From positions 620,001-684,000 of the forward strand of contig NZ_CP023429.1 in the NCBI RefSeq assembly GCF_002327085.1: a stretch of 64,000 bases of DNA, given 5' to 3'. The position numbers were made by a program, and so were the translations under genes. Origin of the DNA: Neisseria weixii (GTDB taxonomy: Bacteria > Pseudomonadota > Gammaproteobacteria > Burkholderiales > Neisseriaceae). Positions 38,910 to 48,586 of the stretch are shown here, piece after piece; within the stretch, counting starts at the first letter, position 1, and each line of letters starts with the position of its first letter. The notes beneath the pieces are model-generated. The model had not been told where the DNA came from. It did no database searches and was given only the letters and a program-made list of their open reading frames with translations.

Positions 38910-39906
38910 ATGATTTATCCGTGGCATCAGCAAGAATGGCAGCAGCTTGCCGCGCATTGGCAGAACCAGCCCAATGCATGGCTGTTTACCGGTAAGCAAA
39001 ATACCGGTAAAACGGCGTTTGCGCGTTATGTGGCGCAGGCGTTGCTGTGTGAAAGGCCGTACCACGGGCAGGCTTCGCACTCTGAAAACCATCAGCCTTG
39101 TGGCGAATGCGCTTCGTGTCATTTGTTTTCCCAAAACAGCCATCCCGATTTTTACGAACTCACGCCCGAATTACCGGAAGATGGCAGCGTGGGGCGCAAA
39201 TTGCTGCAGATTAAAATCGATGCCGTGCGCGATATTGTCGAGAATATTTATCTCACGGCTGTGCGTGGCGGGTGGCGGGTGGTGTTGGTGCATCCGGCTG
39301 AAAGCATGAATGTGCAAGCGGCCAACGGTTTGCTCAAAGCCTTGGAAGAGCCGCCGCAGCATGTGATTTTTCTGCTGGTAACGCACGCTCGGATAAATTG
39401 TTACCGACGATTAAAAGCCGCTGCCGGCAGATGGTATTGCCTGCGCCGAGCCGTGATGAGGCCTTGGCTTATCTGCAAGAGCAGGGTATGGACAATGCGG
39501 CTGCCTTGCTGGCCTTCCACAGCGGTGCGCCATTATTTGATGTTGTGCACGAGTTAGACGATTCGCGCCAAGGCCTGCTCAACATACTCGCCGCGCCGCG
39601 TTTGCTGGCGATGCTGGATTATGCGGCGGCGTTTGACAAACAGAAGCAGCCGCTGGCCGTGGTTATTGATTGGCTGCAAAATGGCTGATTGATGTCGGCT
39701 TGGCGCAGCAAAACATGCCGCCGCTCTATTATCCCGATTTTGCGGCGCAATCGGCAGCCGTTGCCGCCAAAACCGAACCACACCGCTTATTTGCACTTAC
39801 AGGCCTTCTGAATCAACTCAGCCCTTACGGACACCATACCTTGAGTGTTAAAATGCAGCTTGAATATATCCTAATTGAATATCTCAACTTTTGGCAAAAT
39901 AAATAA
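38910..39906 (+). CDS. holB: DNA polymerase III delta' subunit, two frameshifts
   Basis: A 332-residue clamp-loader subunit. A P-loop-like FTGKQNTGKTAFAR, a zinc module (CGECASCHLF) and SMNVQAANGLLKALEEPPQH (sensor region) identify it. Bases are missing near 39390 (restored: DKLLPTIKSRCRQM) and at the A4 run 39678-39681 (restored: WLQKWLIDVGLAQQ). Both halves then join cleanly. HolB is expected to be essential, so the losses look technical. It is followed by pilZ and tatD, the common order. Confidence 0.9.
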
Positions 39907-39915
39907 GGTCACCCG

Positions 39916-40266
39916 ATGAGCACTAAAGAAATTCCGGCCAAGATGATGGCTTTGAAGTTAAAAGAAAAAACCACGCTTTACAACTGCTACATGCCGTTTT
40001 TTGAATACGGCGGTCTGTTTGCGCCGACCGACGATGTGTTTTCGCTGGGTGAAGACATTTTGTTGGCGGTAGAAATCGGCGAGCATCCCAAGCTTTATTT
40101 ACCGACCAAAGTCGCATGGATTAATCCGGCGCGTACCTCGGCCAACCGCCCGAAAGGCATTGGCTTGGCGTTTTCATCTCACGAAAACTGCCTGCAAACC
40201 AAATCCATTATCGAAGATGAGCTGGGCAATGCATTGCGCAGCGACCGTGCCACGTTTACCCTTTAA
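39916..40266 (+). CDS. PilZ domain protein
   Basis: A 116-residue PilZ protein of the type next to holB, related to the PilZ needed for type IV pilus assembly. YNCYMPFFEYGGLFAPTDDVFSLGE and KVAWINPARTSANRPKGIGL are conserved. The N-terminal RxxxR c-di-GMP motif is missing, as in PilZ proper, so it probably does not bind c-di-GMP. Type IV pili also drive DNA uptake, the process that the many DUS serve. Confidence 0.9.
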   Translation: MSTKEIPAKMMALKLKEKTTLYNCYMPFFEYGGLFAPTDDVFSLGEDILLAVEIGEHPKLYLPTKVAWINPARTSANRPKGIGLAFSSHENCLQTKSIIEDELGNALRSDRATFTL

Positions 40267-40282
40267 TTAAGCCGGTTTATTT

Positions 40283-41059
40283 ATGCAACTCATTGATTCA
40301 CATTGCCATCTGAATTTTGAAGGCTTGGCCGGCCGTCTGCCGGAAGTGTTGGCCAATATGGCGGAAAACGACGTCAAGCAAGCGCTCGCCATCAGCGTGA
40401 GCAAGCAAAGCTTTGACGAAGTGTTCGCCATCGCCCAAGCGCACGAGCAGATTTACTGCACCATCGGCGTTCACCCCGACAGCGAAGAAGCGGAAGACTT
40501 TACCGTAGCCGAAATGGTGGCGCAGGCGCAGCATCCGAAAGTGGTCGGCATTGGGGAAACCGGTTTGGATTACCACTGGTGCAAAGGCGATTTGGCTTGG
40601 CAGTATCAGCGTTTTGCCGATCATATTCAAGCGGCGAATGAAACCGGTCTGCCGGTAATCGTGCATACCCGCGATGCCGGCGAAGATACGCTGCGCATAT
40701 TAAAAGAATCTCAAACCAATTCAGGCGTGATTCACTGCTTCACCGAAGACGTGGCCTTTGCCAAAGGCGCATTGGATTTGGGGCTGTATATTTCGTTTTC
40801 CGGGATTGTAACCTTTAAAAACGCGTCGCAGATTCAGGAAGCGGCAAAATATGTACCGAAAGATAGAATGCTGGTGGAAACCGATGCGCCTTTCCTTGCG
40901 CCGGTACCGAAACGCGGCAAACGCAACGAGCCGGCTTATGTGCGCCATACCGCTGAATTCATCGCCCAGCTGCGTGGCGAAGCGGTGGAAGACGTGGCCG
41001 TGTATACCACGGAAAACTTTTATCAGTTGTTTCAAAAAGTGCCGCGCCGGGTGGAATAA
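40283..41059 (+). CDS. tatD: TatD family metal-dependent nuclease (YcfH-like)
   Basis: A 258-residue TIM-barrel hydrolase. Metal ligands are seen in IDSHCHLNF, GETGLDYHW, IVHTRDAG, VIHCFTEDV and ETDAPFLAP. It probably acts as a 3'-5' DNase. The gene follows pilZ after 16 bases. A DUS-like GGCCGTCTG encodes AGRLPE near residue 15. Confidence 0.92.
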   Translation: MQLIDSHCHLNFEGLAGRLPEVLANMAENDVKQALAISVSKQSFDEVFAIAQAHEQIYCTIGVHPDSEEAEDFTVAEMVAQAQHPKVVGIGETGLDYHWCKGDLAWQYQRFADHIQAANETGLPVIVHTRDAGEDTLRILKESQTNSGVIHCFTEDVAFAKGALDLGLYISFSGIVTFKNASQIQEAAKYVPKDRMLVETDAPFLAPVPKRGKRNEPAYVRHTAEFIAQLRGEAVEDVAVYTTENFYQLFQKVPRRVE

Positions 41060-41112
41060 GGCCGTCTGAAAAATGAGTTGCCTACATGATTTTATGTTTT
41101 TCAGACGGCCTG
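41058..41112 (+). terminator. Inverted DUS after tatD
   Basis: AAGGCCGTCTGAAAAAT and GTTTTTCAGACGGCCTG are about 23 bases apart. The left arm begins at the tatD stop. Confidence 0.72.
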
Positions 41113-41136
41113 TTTGAATGATGGAAAGGAAATAAA

Positions 41137-41376
41137 ATGTTGAAAGCGTTAATTATGGCTGTCATCACTGCTGCTGCATTGGCCGCTTGCGCGCAACAAA
41201 ACGAGCCTGAATCGCCGGTAGTCGGCATGGCTAATCCCGCTGCCGAATTTTGCGTGAAGCAGGGTGGCAAGCCGGTAATCAAAAAAGATGCGCGAGGCAA
41301 TGAATATGGCGAATGCCACTTACCCGATGGCAATGTGGTGGAAGAATGGGCATATTTCCGTCAACACCATCAATAA
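41137..41376 (+). CDS. DUF333 lipoprotein
   Basis: A 79-residue protein with a lipoprotein signal (MLKALIMAVITAAALAACAQ) and the DUF333 block (NPAAEFCVKQGGKPVIKKD, GECHLPDGNVVEEWAYFR). DUF333 lipoproteins are small and envelope-located, with no settled role. GGAAAGGAAA precedes the ATG. The next 170 bases hold only an inverted DUS-like hairpin. Confidence 0.88.
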   Translation: MLKALIMAVITAAALAACAQQNEPESPVVGMANPAAEFCVKQGGKPVIKKDARGNEYGECHLPDGNVVEEWAYFRQHHQ

Positions 41377-41497
41377 TGTAATTGTTTAAAATAGAAATAA
41401 TGTAATACAGCGTTACAACTTACTCATGTGTTGGGTGTACGTGGCGGCCGTTGTTGCCTTGTTTTATTTCTATGTCAAAACGACTAGATAGCCATAC

Positions 41498-41533
41498 AAA
41501 AGACCGTCTGAAGAAAATTTCAGACGGTCTTTT
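41498..41533. terminator. Inverted variant DUS (GACCGTCTGAA)
   Basis: AAAAGACCGTCTGAAGAAA pairs with TTTCAGACGGTCTTTT; both arms carry the same compensated change (G-A for G-G), so base pairing has been kept while the uptake word drifted. It lies at the end of the LysM gene on the minus strand. Confidence 0.82.
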
Positions 41534-41550
41534 ATCATTAAATCAATTTA

Positions 41551-42027
41551 TTATGCAGGAATACGCAATTTCTGACCCACGTAAATTTTATCAGGGTGGC
41601 TCAACATTGGTTTGTTCGCTTCAAAGATTTTCATGTATTGGTTGGCATCGCCGTAGTATTTTTTCGCGATGGCAGACAAAGTGTCGCCACTGACTACATC
41701 GTGATATTGCGCTGCTGCTTCGGCAGGGAATTGCAGGTTGTTGTCGACATCAGAAACGCCGGTTACGTTGCCTGCCGCCAAAACTGCTTTTTCAGCCGCT
41801 TCTTGCGAAGGAGCCGAGCCATTCAAGGTAACTTTACCGCTGGCGCCGTCAAAAGCCACTGCCAAGCCGGTCAGGCCTAAGTTTTGTTTCTCGATGTACG
41901 TTTGGATGGCTGCTGCTGCTTTGGTGTTCAAATCATCGACGTTGGCTGCTGCTTGTGCGGCCACTTCTTTTTCGTCTTTGCCAAACAGTTTTTCTCCTGC
42001 ATTTTTAATAAAGCTGAACAAACCCAT
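41551..42027 (-). CDS. BON-LysM protein (YgaU/Kbp-like)
   Basis: A 158-residue protein: an N-terminal BON domain (about residues 30-95, GKVTLNGSAPSQEAAEKAVL) and a C-terminal LysM domain (YHDVVSGDTLSAIAKKYYG to the end). The same pair makes up E. coli Kbp, a cytoplasmic potassium-binding protein. There is no signal peptide, which agrees with Kbp. MGLFSFIKNAGEKLFG is the conserved start. Single gene. Confidence 0.92.
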   Translation of the reverse strand: MGLFSFIKNAGEKLFGKDEKEVAAQAAANVDDLNTKAAAAIQTYIEKQNLGLTGLAVAFDGASGKVTLNGSAPSQEAAEKAVLAAGNVTGVSDVDNNLQFPAEAAAQYHDVVSGDTLSAIAKKYYGDANQYMKIFEANKPMLSHPDKIYVGQKLRIPA

Positions 42028-42210
42028 AAATCCACTCCTTTAAATTAAATGTGTTTAAAAAATTCGGGCTATCCGAATAAATCAATAATCATACGAAACA
42101 CGCCGAAATACAAGCAGGGCAAGGCTTGTATTACCTTGTTTTACAAATGCGGGCGGCCAGTCTTCATTATTGCTACAATAACAATCTGAAACTTTACCCA
42201 CAACCCCACC

Positions 42211-42879
42211 ATGAACAACGAAATCACTTTGCTCACCCTTTTTCTGCTCGGCTTTTTCGGCGGTGGCCATTGCGCAGGCATGTGCGGCGGTTTAAGCAGC
42301 GCGTTTGTATTGCAGCTGCCGCCCAACCTGAATCGGGCAGGATTGATTATCCTGCTGAACTTGGGGCGTGTGGGCAGTTATGTGCTGATTGGTTTGATTT
42401 TGGGCTTGGTCGGCCAAGTCGGGATTTCGTTGGATGAAACACGGTGGCTGCAAAATATCCTGTATGTGGCGGCAAATGTGTTGTTGCTGCTGCTGGGGCT
42501 TTATTTGGCGGGCATTTCCAGCATGGCAACCAAAATCGAAGGATTGGGGCGGCCGGTGTGGAAGCGCTTAAATCCTGTGTTGAACAAACTGTTGCCTATC
42601 CGCTCGGTTCCGGCTTGTTTTGCCGTGGGTATGCTGTGGGGCTGGCTGCCCTGCGGCTTGGTCTACAGTGCGTCTTTGTATGCCTTAGGAAGCGGCAATG
42701 CATGGCATGGCGGCCTCTATATGCTGGCGTTTGCGTTGGGCACGCTGCCGAATTTGCTGGCGATGGGCTTCTTTGCTGCGCAATTGAAAAGCTTTCTGCA
42801 AAACCGTAAAGTGCGCTTCATTGCCGGTTTGCTGGTGGCTGCGTGGGCAGTGTGGCGTTTGGCGGTATTTTTTATGTAG
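42211..42879 (+). CDS. TauE/SafE-like membrane protein with HCxGMCGG motif
   Basis: A 222-residue protein of six helices related to DsbD_2/UreH and the sulfite exporter-like group. FFGGGHCAGMCGGLSSA near residue 17 and GMLWGWLPCGLVYSA near residue 136 are the paired motifs; the Cys/His could carry copper or redox chemistry. Such genes often lie by cbb3 oxidase assembly genes; here ccoS is 5 kb upstream. Substrate unknown. GC is like the neighbours. Confidence 0.8.
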   Translation: MNNEITLLTLFLLGFFGGGHCAGMCGGLSSAFVLQLPPNLNRAGLIILLNLGRVGSYVLIGLILGLVGQVGISLDETRWLQNILYVAANVLLLLLGLYLAGISSMATKIEGLGRPVWKRLNPVLNKLLPIRSVPACFAVGMLWGWLPCGLVYSASLYALGSGNAWHGGLYMLAFALGTLPNLLAMGFFAAQLKSFLQNRKVRFIAGLLVAAWAVWRLAVFFM

Positions 42880-42894
42880 CTAGACACAACGATA

Positions 42895-42932
42895 AAAGGC
42901 CGTCTGAAAGAATCTGTTTCAGACGGCCTTTT
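42895..42932. terminator. Bidirectional inverted DUS between two TauE/SafE genes
   Basis: AAAAGGCCGTCTGAAAGA and CTGTTTCAGACGGCCTTTT between convergent genes. Confidence 0.82.
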
Positions 42933-42955
42933 GTTTCAGAAATAGTTTGCGTTGT

Positions 42956-43759
42956 TTATAACTTCCACAACATACGCAGTGCAATCAACAGCAGTAGCAC
43001 GCCGAAAGTTTTTTTCAGTTTATCGGCAGACAGCTTATGCGCAAGCTTTACACCCAATGGGGCAAACAGCATGGTGGCTATGCTCAACACCAAGACAGCG
43101 GGTAAATAGATAAAACACAGCGAGCCTTCAGGTAAATTGGAAATCTGCCGGCCTGCCGCCAAATAACCGATTGTGCCCGCTACGGCAACCGGCCATGCGA
43201 GGCCGCTGGATGTGCCGATGGCGCGGTGTGAAGGCATGTTGCAATACATTAAAAACGGCACCGACAATGAACCACCGCCCACACCGACCCAGCTTGATGC
43301 CGTGCCGAAAATCACGCCTACGCTGCTAAGTCCGGCGAAGCCGGGCAAACGGCGTGAAGGCACGGCCTTACTGTTCATGAGTGTACGCAGGGCAATCAGC
43401 GTGATGAAGACGATAAAGAAGATTTGCAGCCCGTAAGTGGGAATGAATTTGGCCGAAGCCGCGCCGATAAATACTCCACCAATCATGCCGGGCGACATTT
43501 TGCCGACAGTCGGCCAGTCGATAGAGCGCTTTTTGTGTTGTGCATAAATGCTGGATAAGGTGGTGAACAACATCACCGCAAATGACGAACCAATGGCCAA
43601 ATGCTGGGCGTAAGGGTGTTCGCCGCCGTATTGCAAATGCAATACCCACAAAACAATCGGCACGATAATCGTGCCGCCGCCGACGCCGAATAAGCCGGCC
43701 AAAAAACCGGCCGCGCAGCCGCCGGCCAGCAGCGCGAGAATTACATCAAGATTAATCAT
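42956..43759 (-). CDS. TauE/SafE family anion permease
   Basis: A 267-residue, about eight-helix permease. LLAGGCAAGFLAGLFGVGGG and the second repeat GTASSWVGVGGGSLSVPFLM are the two halves of the family; they may export sulfite or sulfur acids. It is unrelated in motif to the HCxGMCGG protein facing it. It starts seven bases after the pssA stop and is probably cotranscribed with it. Confidence 0.9.
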   Translation of the reverse strand: MINLDVILALLAGGCAAGFLAGLFGVGGGTIIVPIVLWVLHLQYGGEHPYAQHLAIGSSFAVMLFTTLSSIYAQHKKRSIDWPTVGKMSPGMIGGVFIGAASAKFIPTYGLQIFFIVFITLIALRTLMNSKAVPSRRLPGFAGLSSVGVIFGTASSWVGVGGGSLSVPFLMYCNMPSHRAIGTSSGLAWPVAVAGTIGYLAAGRQISNLPEGSLCFIYLPAVLVLSIATMLFAPLGVKLAHKLSADKLKKTFGVLLLLIALRMLWKL

Positions 43760-43765
43760 AAAACA

Positions 43766-44527
43766 TTAAACGGTTTTGTGGCGGCGTTTGCGTAACCAAC
43801 GGCGCGCCGCCAAAATATAGCCCGACAGGCTGTAGCCAAAGAAGAACAGGAATAACACCAGCGACGGTTCCCATGTCACCAGCAGCAAAACCAACACGGC
43901 CAATACCATGCCCATAAACGGCACTTTGCGGCGGATATTGATTTCTTTGAAGCTCCAAAACGGGATTTGTACAATCATCGACAAACCGGCAAACAGCGTA
44001 ATACCCAGCGCCCACCAATGCACACCGGGGAAGCGCTCGACGCTGTGGTTGACCCAAATCAGACCGACAATCAGCGCAGCGGCAGTCGGGCTGGGAATGC
44101 CGATAAACCAGCGTTTGTCCACTTTGCCGATTAAGGTATTGAACAAAGCCAAACGCAAAGCGGCGCAAGCGCAATAGATAAATGCTACCGAGTAGCCGAT
44201 TTTGCCGAATTGCCAAAGCTGCCATTTATAGGCAATCAACGCAGGTGCCACGCCGAAGCTGACCATGTCGGCCAGGCTGTCGAGCTGTTCGCCGAATGCG
44301 CTTTGCGAATTGGTCAGGCGTGCTACGCGGCCGTCCATGCCGTCGAGCAGCATAGCAATAAACACTGCAATCGCCGCCGTTTCGTAATGGCCGTGCATGG
44401 CTTGGGTGATGGCGTAAAATGCGGCGAAGAGCGCCGCAATCGTGAAAGAATTGGGCAAAAGGTAAATGCTGTTCTGACGTAAAGACGCGCGTGGCGGAAT
44501 CGGGTTGGGATTTTCCATGTTTTCCAT
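43766..44527 (-). CDS. pssA: CDP-diacylglycerol-serine O-phosphatidyltransferase
   Basis: A 253-residue integral membrane enzyme of the CDP-alcohol phosphatidyltransferase family. The motif DGMDGRVARLTNSQSAFGEQLDSLAD carries the metal-binding aspartates. About seven helices follow. It makes phosphatidylserine, the precursor of phosphatidylethanolamine. Two in-frame ATGs (44527 and 44518) could start; the second is closer to the family end. The spacing suggests an operon with the downstream permease. Confidence 0.92.
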   Translation of the reverse strand: MENMENPNPIPPRASLRQNSIYLLPNSFTIAALFAAFYAITQAMHGHYETAAIAVFIAMLLDGMDGRVARLTNSQSAFGEQLDSLADMVSFGVAPALIAYKWQLWQFGKIGYSVAFIYCACAALRLALFNTLIGKVDKRWFIGIPSPTAAALIVGLIWVNHSVERFPGVHWWALGITLFAGLSMIVQIPFWSFKEINIRRKVPFMGMVLAVLVLLLVTWEPSLVLFLFFFGYSLSGYILAARRWLRKRRHKTV

Positions 44528-44655
44528 ATTTTTCCGTAAGAATGCATATTATTGAAGTAGGGATACCTTATACTGTTTCTCAAATGATGGCAACTCTCAA
44601 ACAGAACAGCTTGCGTATCGGCGGTTTTCGTATTTTTGCCGGCGTGGAAGCGGCG

Positions 44656-46011
44656 TCACGAAAAATCAAACAAATCGGGTTGCGCCGTTTCACCGGTGAC
44701 GCGCACATCGGTTTCACCATCGGCAAACACGATATGCAGTTTTTGCCCTTGTTTCAATCCGGCCGAACTTCGCACCACTTGGCCGCGGCTGTTTTTCACC
44801 ACCGAAAAACCGCGTGCCAAAATATGCTGCGGCGACACGGCTTCCAACAGCGCGGATTGCTTTTCCAAGGTTTGCCGGCGTTGCTTCAGCAAAATGGCAA
44901 ACGATTGCGTTAAAGCCGTCTGAAATTGCACGACTTCTCGTTTCGGCGGTGAAACATCAGGGCGTAAGTGCTGCAAAACCTGTGTTTGGCGCAACAATTG
45001 TTGCGCATTAAAGCGGTGGTTCTGCTGCATGGCAAAGCGCAAATGCTGCGCCAAACCCTGCAACTGCACACGCTGTTCGTTTAATTTTTGGCGCGGGTGG
45101 CGGATTTGCCGCGCCAGCCAATCCACTTTTTGACTGGCATCATAATAACGCTGCTGCAACACCGTTTTCAGACGGCCTTGCGCCTGTGTCAATTTGTGCA
45201 GCAATTCCAAACGGTTGGGGCTGACCAATTCCGCCGCGCCGGTCGGCGTGGGCGCGCGTACATCAGCGACAAAATCCGCCAGCGTGAAATCAGTTTCATG
45301 CCCGACGCCGCTAACCACGGGAATTACACATCGTTCAATCGCCCGCACTACCGGCTCTTCGTTAAACGCCCATAAGTCTTCAATGCTGCCGCCGCCGCGA
45401 CACACAATCAACACATCGCATTCCGCCCGCGCCGAGGCCGTCTGAATCGCTTGGGCAATCTGCAATTCGCTGCCTGCACCTTGCACCGCGGTCGGAAAAA
45501 TAATCACCGGAATTTCCGGCGCACGGCGTTTCAGCGTCGACACCACATCACGCAAAGCCGCCGCCGCCAAGCTGGTAACAATGCCGATGGTTTGCGGATG
45601 AGTGGGCAGCGGTTTTTTGCGTTCCAAATCAAACACGCCTTCAAGCTGCAATTTGGCTTTCAGCTTCTCATAAGCCTCATACAAACGCCCCAAACCGACC
45701 ATGCGTATTTCATTAACCGTAATCTGAAATTCGCCGCGCGCTTCGTAAATACTGATTTTGCCGCTGACTTCAATATGATCGCCTTTCTTTAAAGGCTGGC
45801 TCAAACGTGCCGCTGCCCCCTTAAACATCGCACAACGTACCTGCGCGCGGCTGTCTTTCAACGAAAAATAATAATGCCCGCTCGCCGCCCGCGTGAGATT
45901 CGACACCTCGCCCGCAATCCATAAGCCGGAAAGATGGTCTTCCAGCAGGTTTTTGGCCAGCGCATTGAGTTCGGAAACGGATAGGGAAGCGGCAGTAAAT
46001 AAATCGGACAT
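44656..46011 (-). CDS. xseA: Exodeoxyribonuclease VII large subunit
   Basis: A 451-residue XseA. An N-terminal OB fold (LWIAGEVSNLTRAASGHYYFSLKD), the catalytic core (IGIVTSLAAAALRDVVSTL, VLIVCRGGGSIEDLWAFN and GHETDFTLADFVADVRAPTP) and a C-terminal coiled coil are all intact. It degrades single-stranded DNA with XseB, whose gene is not in the window. The gene carries several DUS copies in its coding sequence, as repair genes in Neisseria tend to. Confidence 0.96.
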   Translation of the reverse strand: MSDLFTAASLSVSELNALAKNLLEDHLSGLWIAGEVSNLTRAASGHYYFSLKDSRAQVRCAMFKGAAARLSQPLKKGDHIEVSGKISIYEARGEFQITVNEIRMVGLGRLYEAYEKLKAKLQLEGVFDLERKKPLPTHPQTIGIVTSLAAAALRDVVSTLKRRAPEIPVIIFPTAVQGAGSELQIAQAIQTASARAECDVLIVCRGGGSIEDLWAFNEEPVVRAIERCVIPVVSGVGHETDFTLADFVADVRAPTPTGAAELVSPNRLELLHKLTQAQGRLKTVLQQRYYDASQKVDWLARQIRHPRQKLNEQRVQLQGLAQHLRFAMQQNHRFNAQQLLRQTQVLQHLRPDVSPPKREVVQFQTALTQSFAILLKQRRQTLEKQSALLEAVSPQHILARGFSVVKNSRGQVVRSSAGLKQGQKLHIVFADGETDVRVTGETAQPDLFDFS

Positions 46012-46125
46012 GGCGGGTGTTGGTGATTGGGGAAAGTCGGGATTATAAAGGTTTTCAGACGGCCTTTGTAGGATACCGATTCAATGCTATAGTAATGAAC
46101 TAAAAACATACTATACGGGAAGAAC

Positions 46126-47294
46126 ATGAAACATATTTTGATTGATTTTGAAAATGTGCAGCCGCAAGCAGAGCAATTAAACGGATTGGATGATAAAAGC
46201 TGTCATATTTGGTTGTTTTTGGGGAAATTGCAGCAAAAGAGCCTATCGGTTGAGTTGTGCGAAGCGTTGTGCCGTTTTGGTAAAAATGTTCATTTTGTTC
46301 GTGTTGCTAAAACAGGCAAAAATGTGCTCGATTTTTACTTGGCTTATTATTTGGGCAAAATTACAGAACAGGATGATGAAGCATTAATTTGTATTTTGTC
46401 GCGTGATGGTGGTTTTGATGTTTTGGTTGAGCATTTGGAAGATGGGGACACTGCAAAGGGATTGTGCGATTGGCAGCATTGGACGAAGCGCGAAAAAATG
46501 AAGTTGAATTGTTGGAAAGGGTGAAAGTAGAAAGGCCGTCTGAAAATGCCGATAACAAAATGATTCAGGAAGAGCTTGTCGTAGAAGCATATAAGCGTGC
46601 TGCTTTTATCGGAGAGTGTACGAAAAAAGTTTTCTTTGAGTTGATGAGGCCGGACGCATTCAAGCCCAGCGTGATGGGTAATTTACAGACGCGCTTACTC
46701 ACTATTTTGGCATCAGATTTGCAACCGTTTAATCACGAAGAAAAAATGGCGGCAGTTGCATTGGTGCTTCAGAAGTTAAAAGATAAGCAATTTATCACGC
46801 AAAATGCAGATACCAATTTTGTGGAATATCATCTGAACAGTAATGATATTTTAGAGAGATTAACGCAAAAACTGGTTCAATCAAAAGTAAAGAGCGTGGA
46901 AGGCGCAAAAAATGTTTTGACCAACCAAGCTAAAATTTTATTTTTCGATATTGACCAAAACACAATCAGCGATATTTTGAAATATTGTGAGCGGGAAGGT
47001 ATGTTGAGAATTAAGGACCAGAAAATAGAATATCCTCCGTTTCCTTTGGTTGTGCCTATTCCTTCGCAAAGTATTATTGTCAGCAAAGAAGAAGACGTTA
47101 AAATTATGCAGAAGGTGGCGGAATTTTTTAATAAATCTGCGAAAAACAAGCCTGCAAGTGTCAAGACGTTAACCAATTCTTTTAAATCAACTTTAAAGTT
47201 AAGTGATAAGCAAATTGAAAAGCTAATAAAAGTTTTGGTTGATAAGAAGAAGTTTGCTGTTGGCACAACAGGAAAAATAACCTACAAAAAGTAA
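46126..47294 (+). CDS. PIN-like (PIN_7/NYN) domain protein, one frameshift
   Basis: A 389-residue protein when one G is added at the G4 run 46444-46447 (restored: EDGGHCKGIVRLAALDEARK). The N-terminal domain begins HILIDFENVQPQ; conserved acids lie in ILIDFEN, KNVLDFYLAYYLG and ILSRDGGFDVLVEHL, as in PIN-like RNases. The C-terminal half (about residues 130-389) has repeated winged-helix-like segments and no enzyme motif. GC is low and AT-rich codons are common, so it is probably acquired. A role in RNA cleavage or defence is speculative. Confidence 0.72.
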
Positions 47295-47305
47295 AGGCCG
47301 TCTGA

Positions 47306-48346
47306 ATGCCCAAGCTGCATCAAATCATCGAACAACATTGGCAACAGCCCAAGCCGTGGCTTCGTGTTTTGCTGAAGCCTCTGTCGGCCGTGTTCGCCCG
47401 TATTGCGGCCAAGCGGCGGCAGGATTTTTTGGCGGGGCGCACGCCGAGCGAAAAATTGCCTGTGCCGATAGTGGTTGTGGGCAATATCCACGCAGGCGGC
47501 GCGGGTAAAACACCGATTGTGTCCGCGCTGGTGTCGGGTTTGCAGCAGCGCGGGCTAAACGTGGGCATCATCAGCCGTGGCTATGGGCGGACGGAAAAAG
47601 ATGTGCATGTGTTAACTGTAGACAGCACCGCCGCGCAAGCCGGCGACGAGCCTTTGCTGCTGTACCGCCAAACCGGTGCGCCGGTGGCGGTGGGCAGCCG
47701 TCGGGTGGAGGCCGGTCGGGCGTTGCTCGCGGCTCATCCGCATGTGCAAATCATTGTGGCTGATGACGGTCTGCAACACTATGCTTTGCAGCGCGATGTA
47801 GAGATTGTGGTGTTTCCCTTCGCCGATACCGCGCGCGATGATTTGGATTGGCTGCCCAACGGCGGTTTGCGCGAGCCTTTATCGCGTTTGGCTTCGGTGG
47901 CTGCGGTGGTGGTGAGTGGTGGGCAGAATCCGGCATTCAGGCCGTCTGAGCATATGTTTGCCAGCCATATCGAAACCGGCCAGATTTACCGCTTGAACCA
48001 GCCGTCTGAAAAATTGGATTTAGGCCGTCTGAAAAACAGCCGTGCCGCAGCAGCAGCAGGCATTGCCAAGCCCGAGCGCTTTTTTAATTCTTTGCGTGCG
48101 CTGGGCATTGAACTGCAACAAACGCTCGCATTGCCCGACCATGCCGCCATCACGCCGCAGGATTTGCCACGCGCCGATTTTGTGTTCATCACTGAAAAAG
48201 ATGCGGTGAAACTTTCAGACGGCCTCGATTCCGATGCTTTAAATCATGTGTGGGTATTGCCTATTTGTGCGATAATCGAGCCTGATTTAGCTGATTTTGT
48301 ATTAGGCCGTCTGAATATCGAATCGTCATCGAAACGGTTTGATTAA
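47306..48346 (+). CDS. lpxK: Tetraacyldisaccharide 4'-kinase
   Basis: A 346-residue inner-membrane lipid A kinase. The P-loop appears as [13 protein letters not shown] near residue 55, then [25 protein letters not shown] and [13 protein letters not shown]. It phosphorylates the 4' position of the lipid A disaccharide. A DUS ends with the start codon (CCGTCTGAATG), and four more DUS lie in the coding part, encoding FRPSEH, QPSEK, LGRLKN and SDGLD. It heads a lipid A/LOS group with kdsB. Confidence 0.95.
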   Translation: MPKLHQIIEQHWQQPKPWLRVLLKPLSAVFARIAAKRRQDFLAGRTPSEKLPVPIVVVGNIHAGGAGKTPIVSALVSGLQQRGLNVGIISRGYGRTEKDVHVLTVDSTAAQAGDEPLLLYRQTGAPVAVGSRRVEAGRALLAAHPHVQIIVADDGLQHYALQRDVEIVVFPFADTARDDLDWLPNGGLREPLSRLASVAAVVVSGGQNPAFRPSEHMFASHIETGQIYRLNQPSEKLDLGRLKNSRAAAAAGIAKPERFFNSLRALGIELQQTLALPDHAAITPQDLPRADFVFITEKDAVKLSDGLDSDALNHVWVLPICAIIEPDLADFVLGRLNIESSSKRFD

Positions 48347-48403
48347 GATTGAATCAAATACGCCGGACGACCACCAAACACTTTCCCAAAGAAAGCCGAA
48401 ACC

Positions 48404-48586
48404 ATGGAAAAAAAATTCTTAGATATTTTGGTCTGCCCCGTGACCAAAGGCCCGCTCGAATACCATCAAGACAAGCAGGAATTGTGGAGCCGCCAAGCGA
48501 AATTGGCTTATCCGATTCGTGACGGTATTCCTTATATGCTGCAAAACGAAGCGCGTGAATTAACCGAAGAGGAATTGCACGCATGA
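48404..48586 (+). CDS. Trm112/YcaR family protein
   Basis: A 60-residue protein: [18 protein letters not shown] and [20 protein letters not shown] define the YcaR/Trm112 zinc-ribbon-like fold; only one of the Cys residues remains. It always lies between lpxK and kdsB in related bacteria. Function not settled. Its stop overlaps the kdsB start (ATGA). Confidence 0.93.
   Translation: MEKKFLDILVCPVTKGPLEYHQDKQELWSRQAKLAYPIRDGIPYMLQNEARELTEEELHA

Noticed and set aside
41451..41693. Frame over the variant DUS and the LysM gene end
   Set aside because: Mostly antisense to the LysM gene and DUS-coded.
42211..43759. The two TauE/SafE-like genes as a recent duplication
   Set aside because: Their motifs and lengths differ; they are distant subfamilies that happen to face each other.
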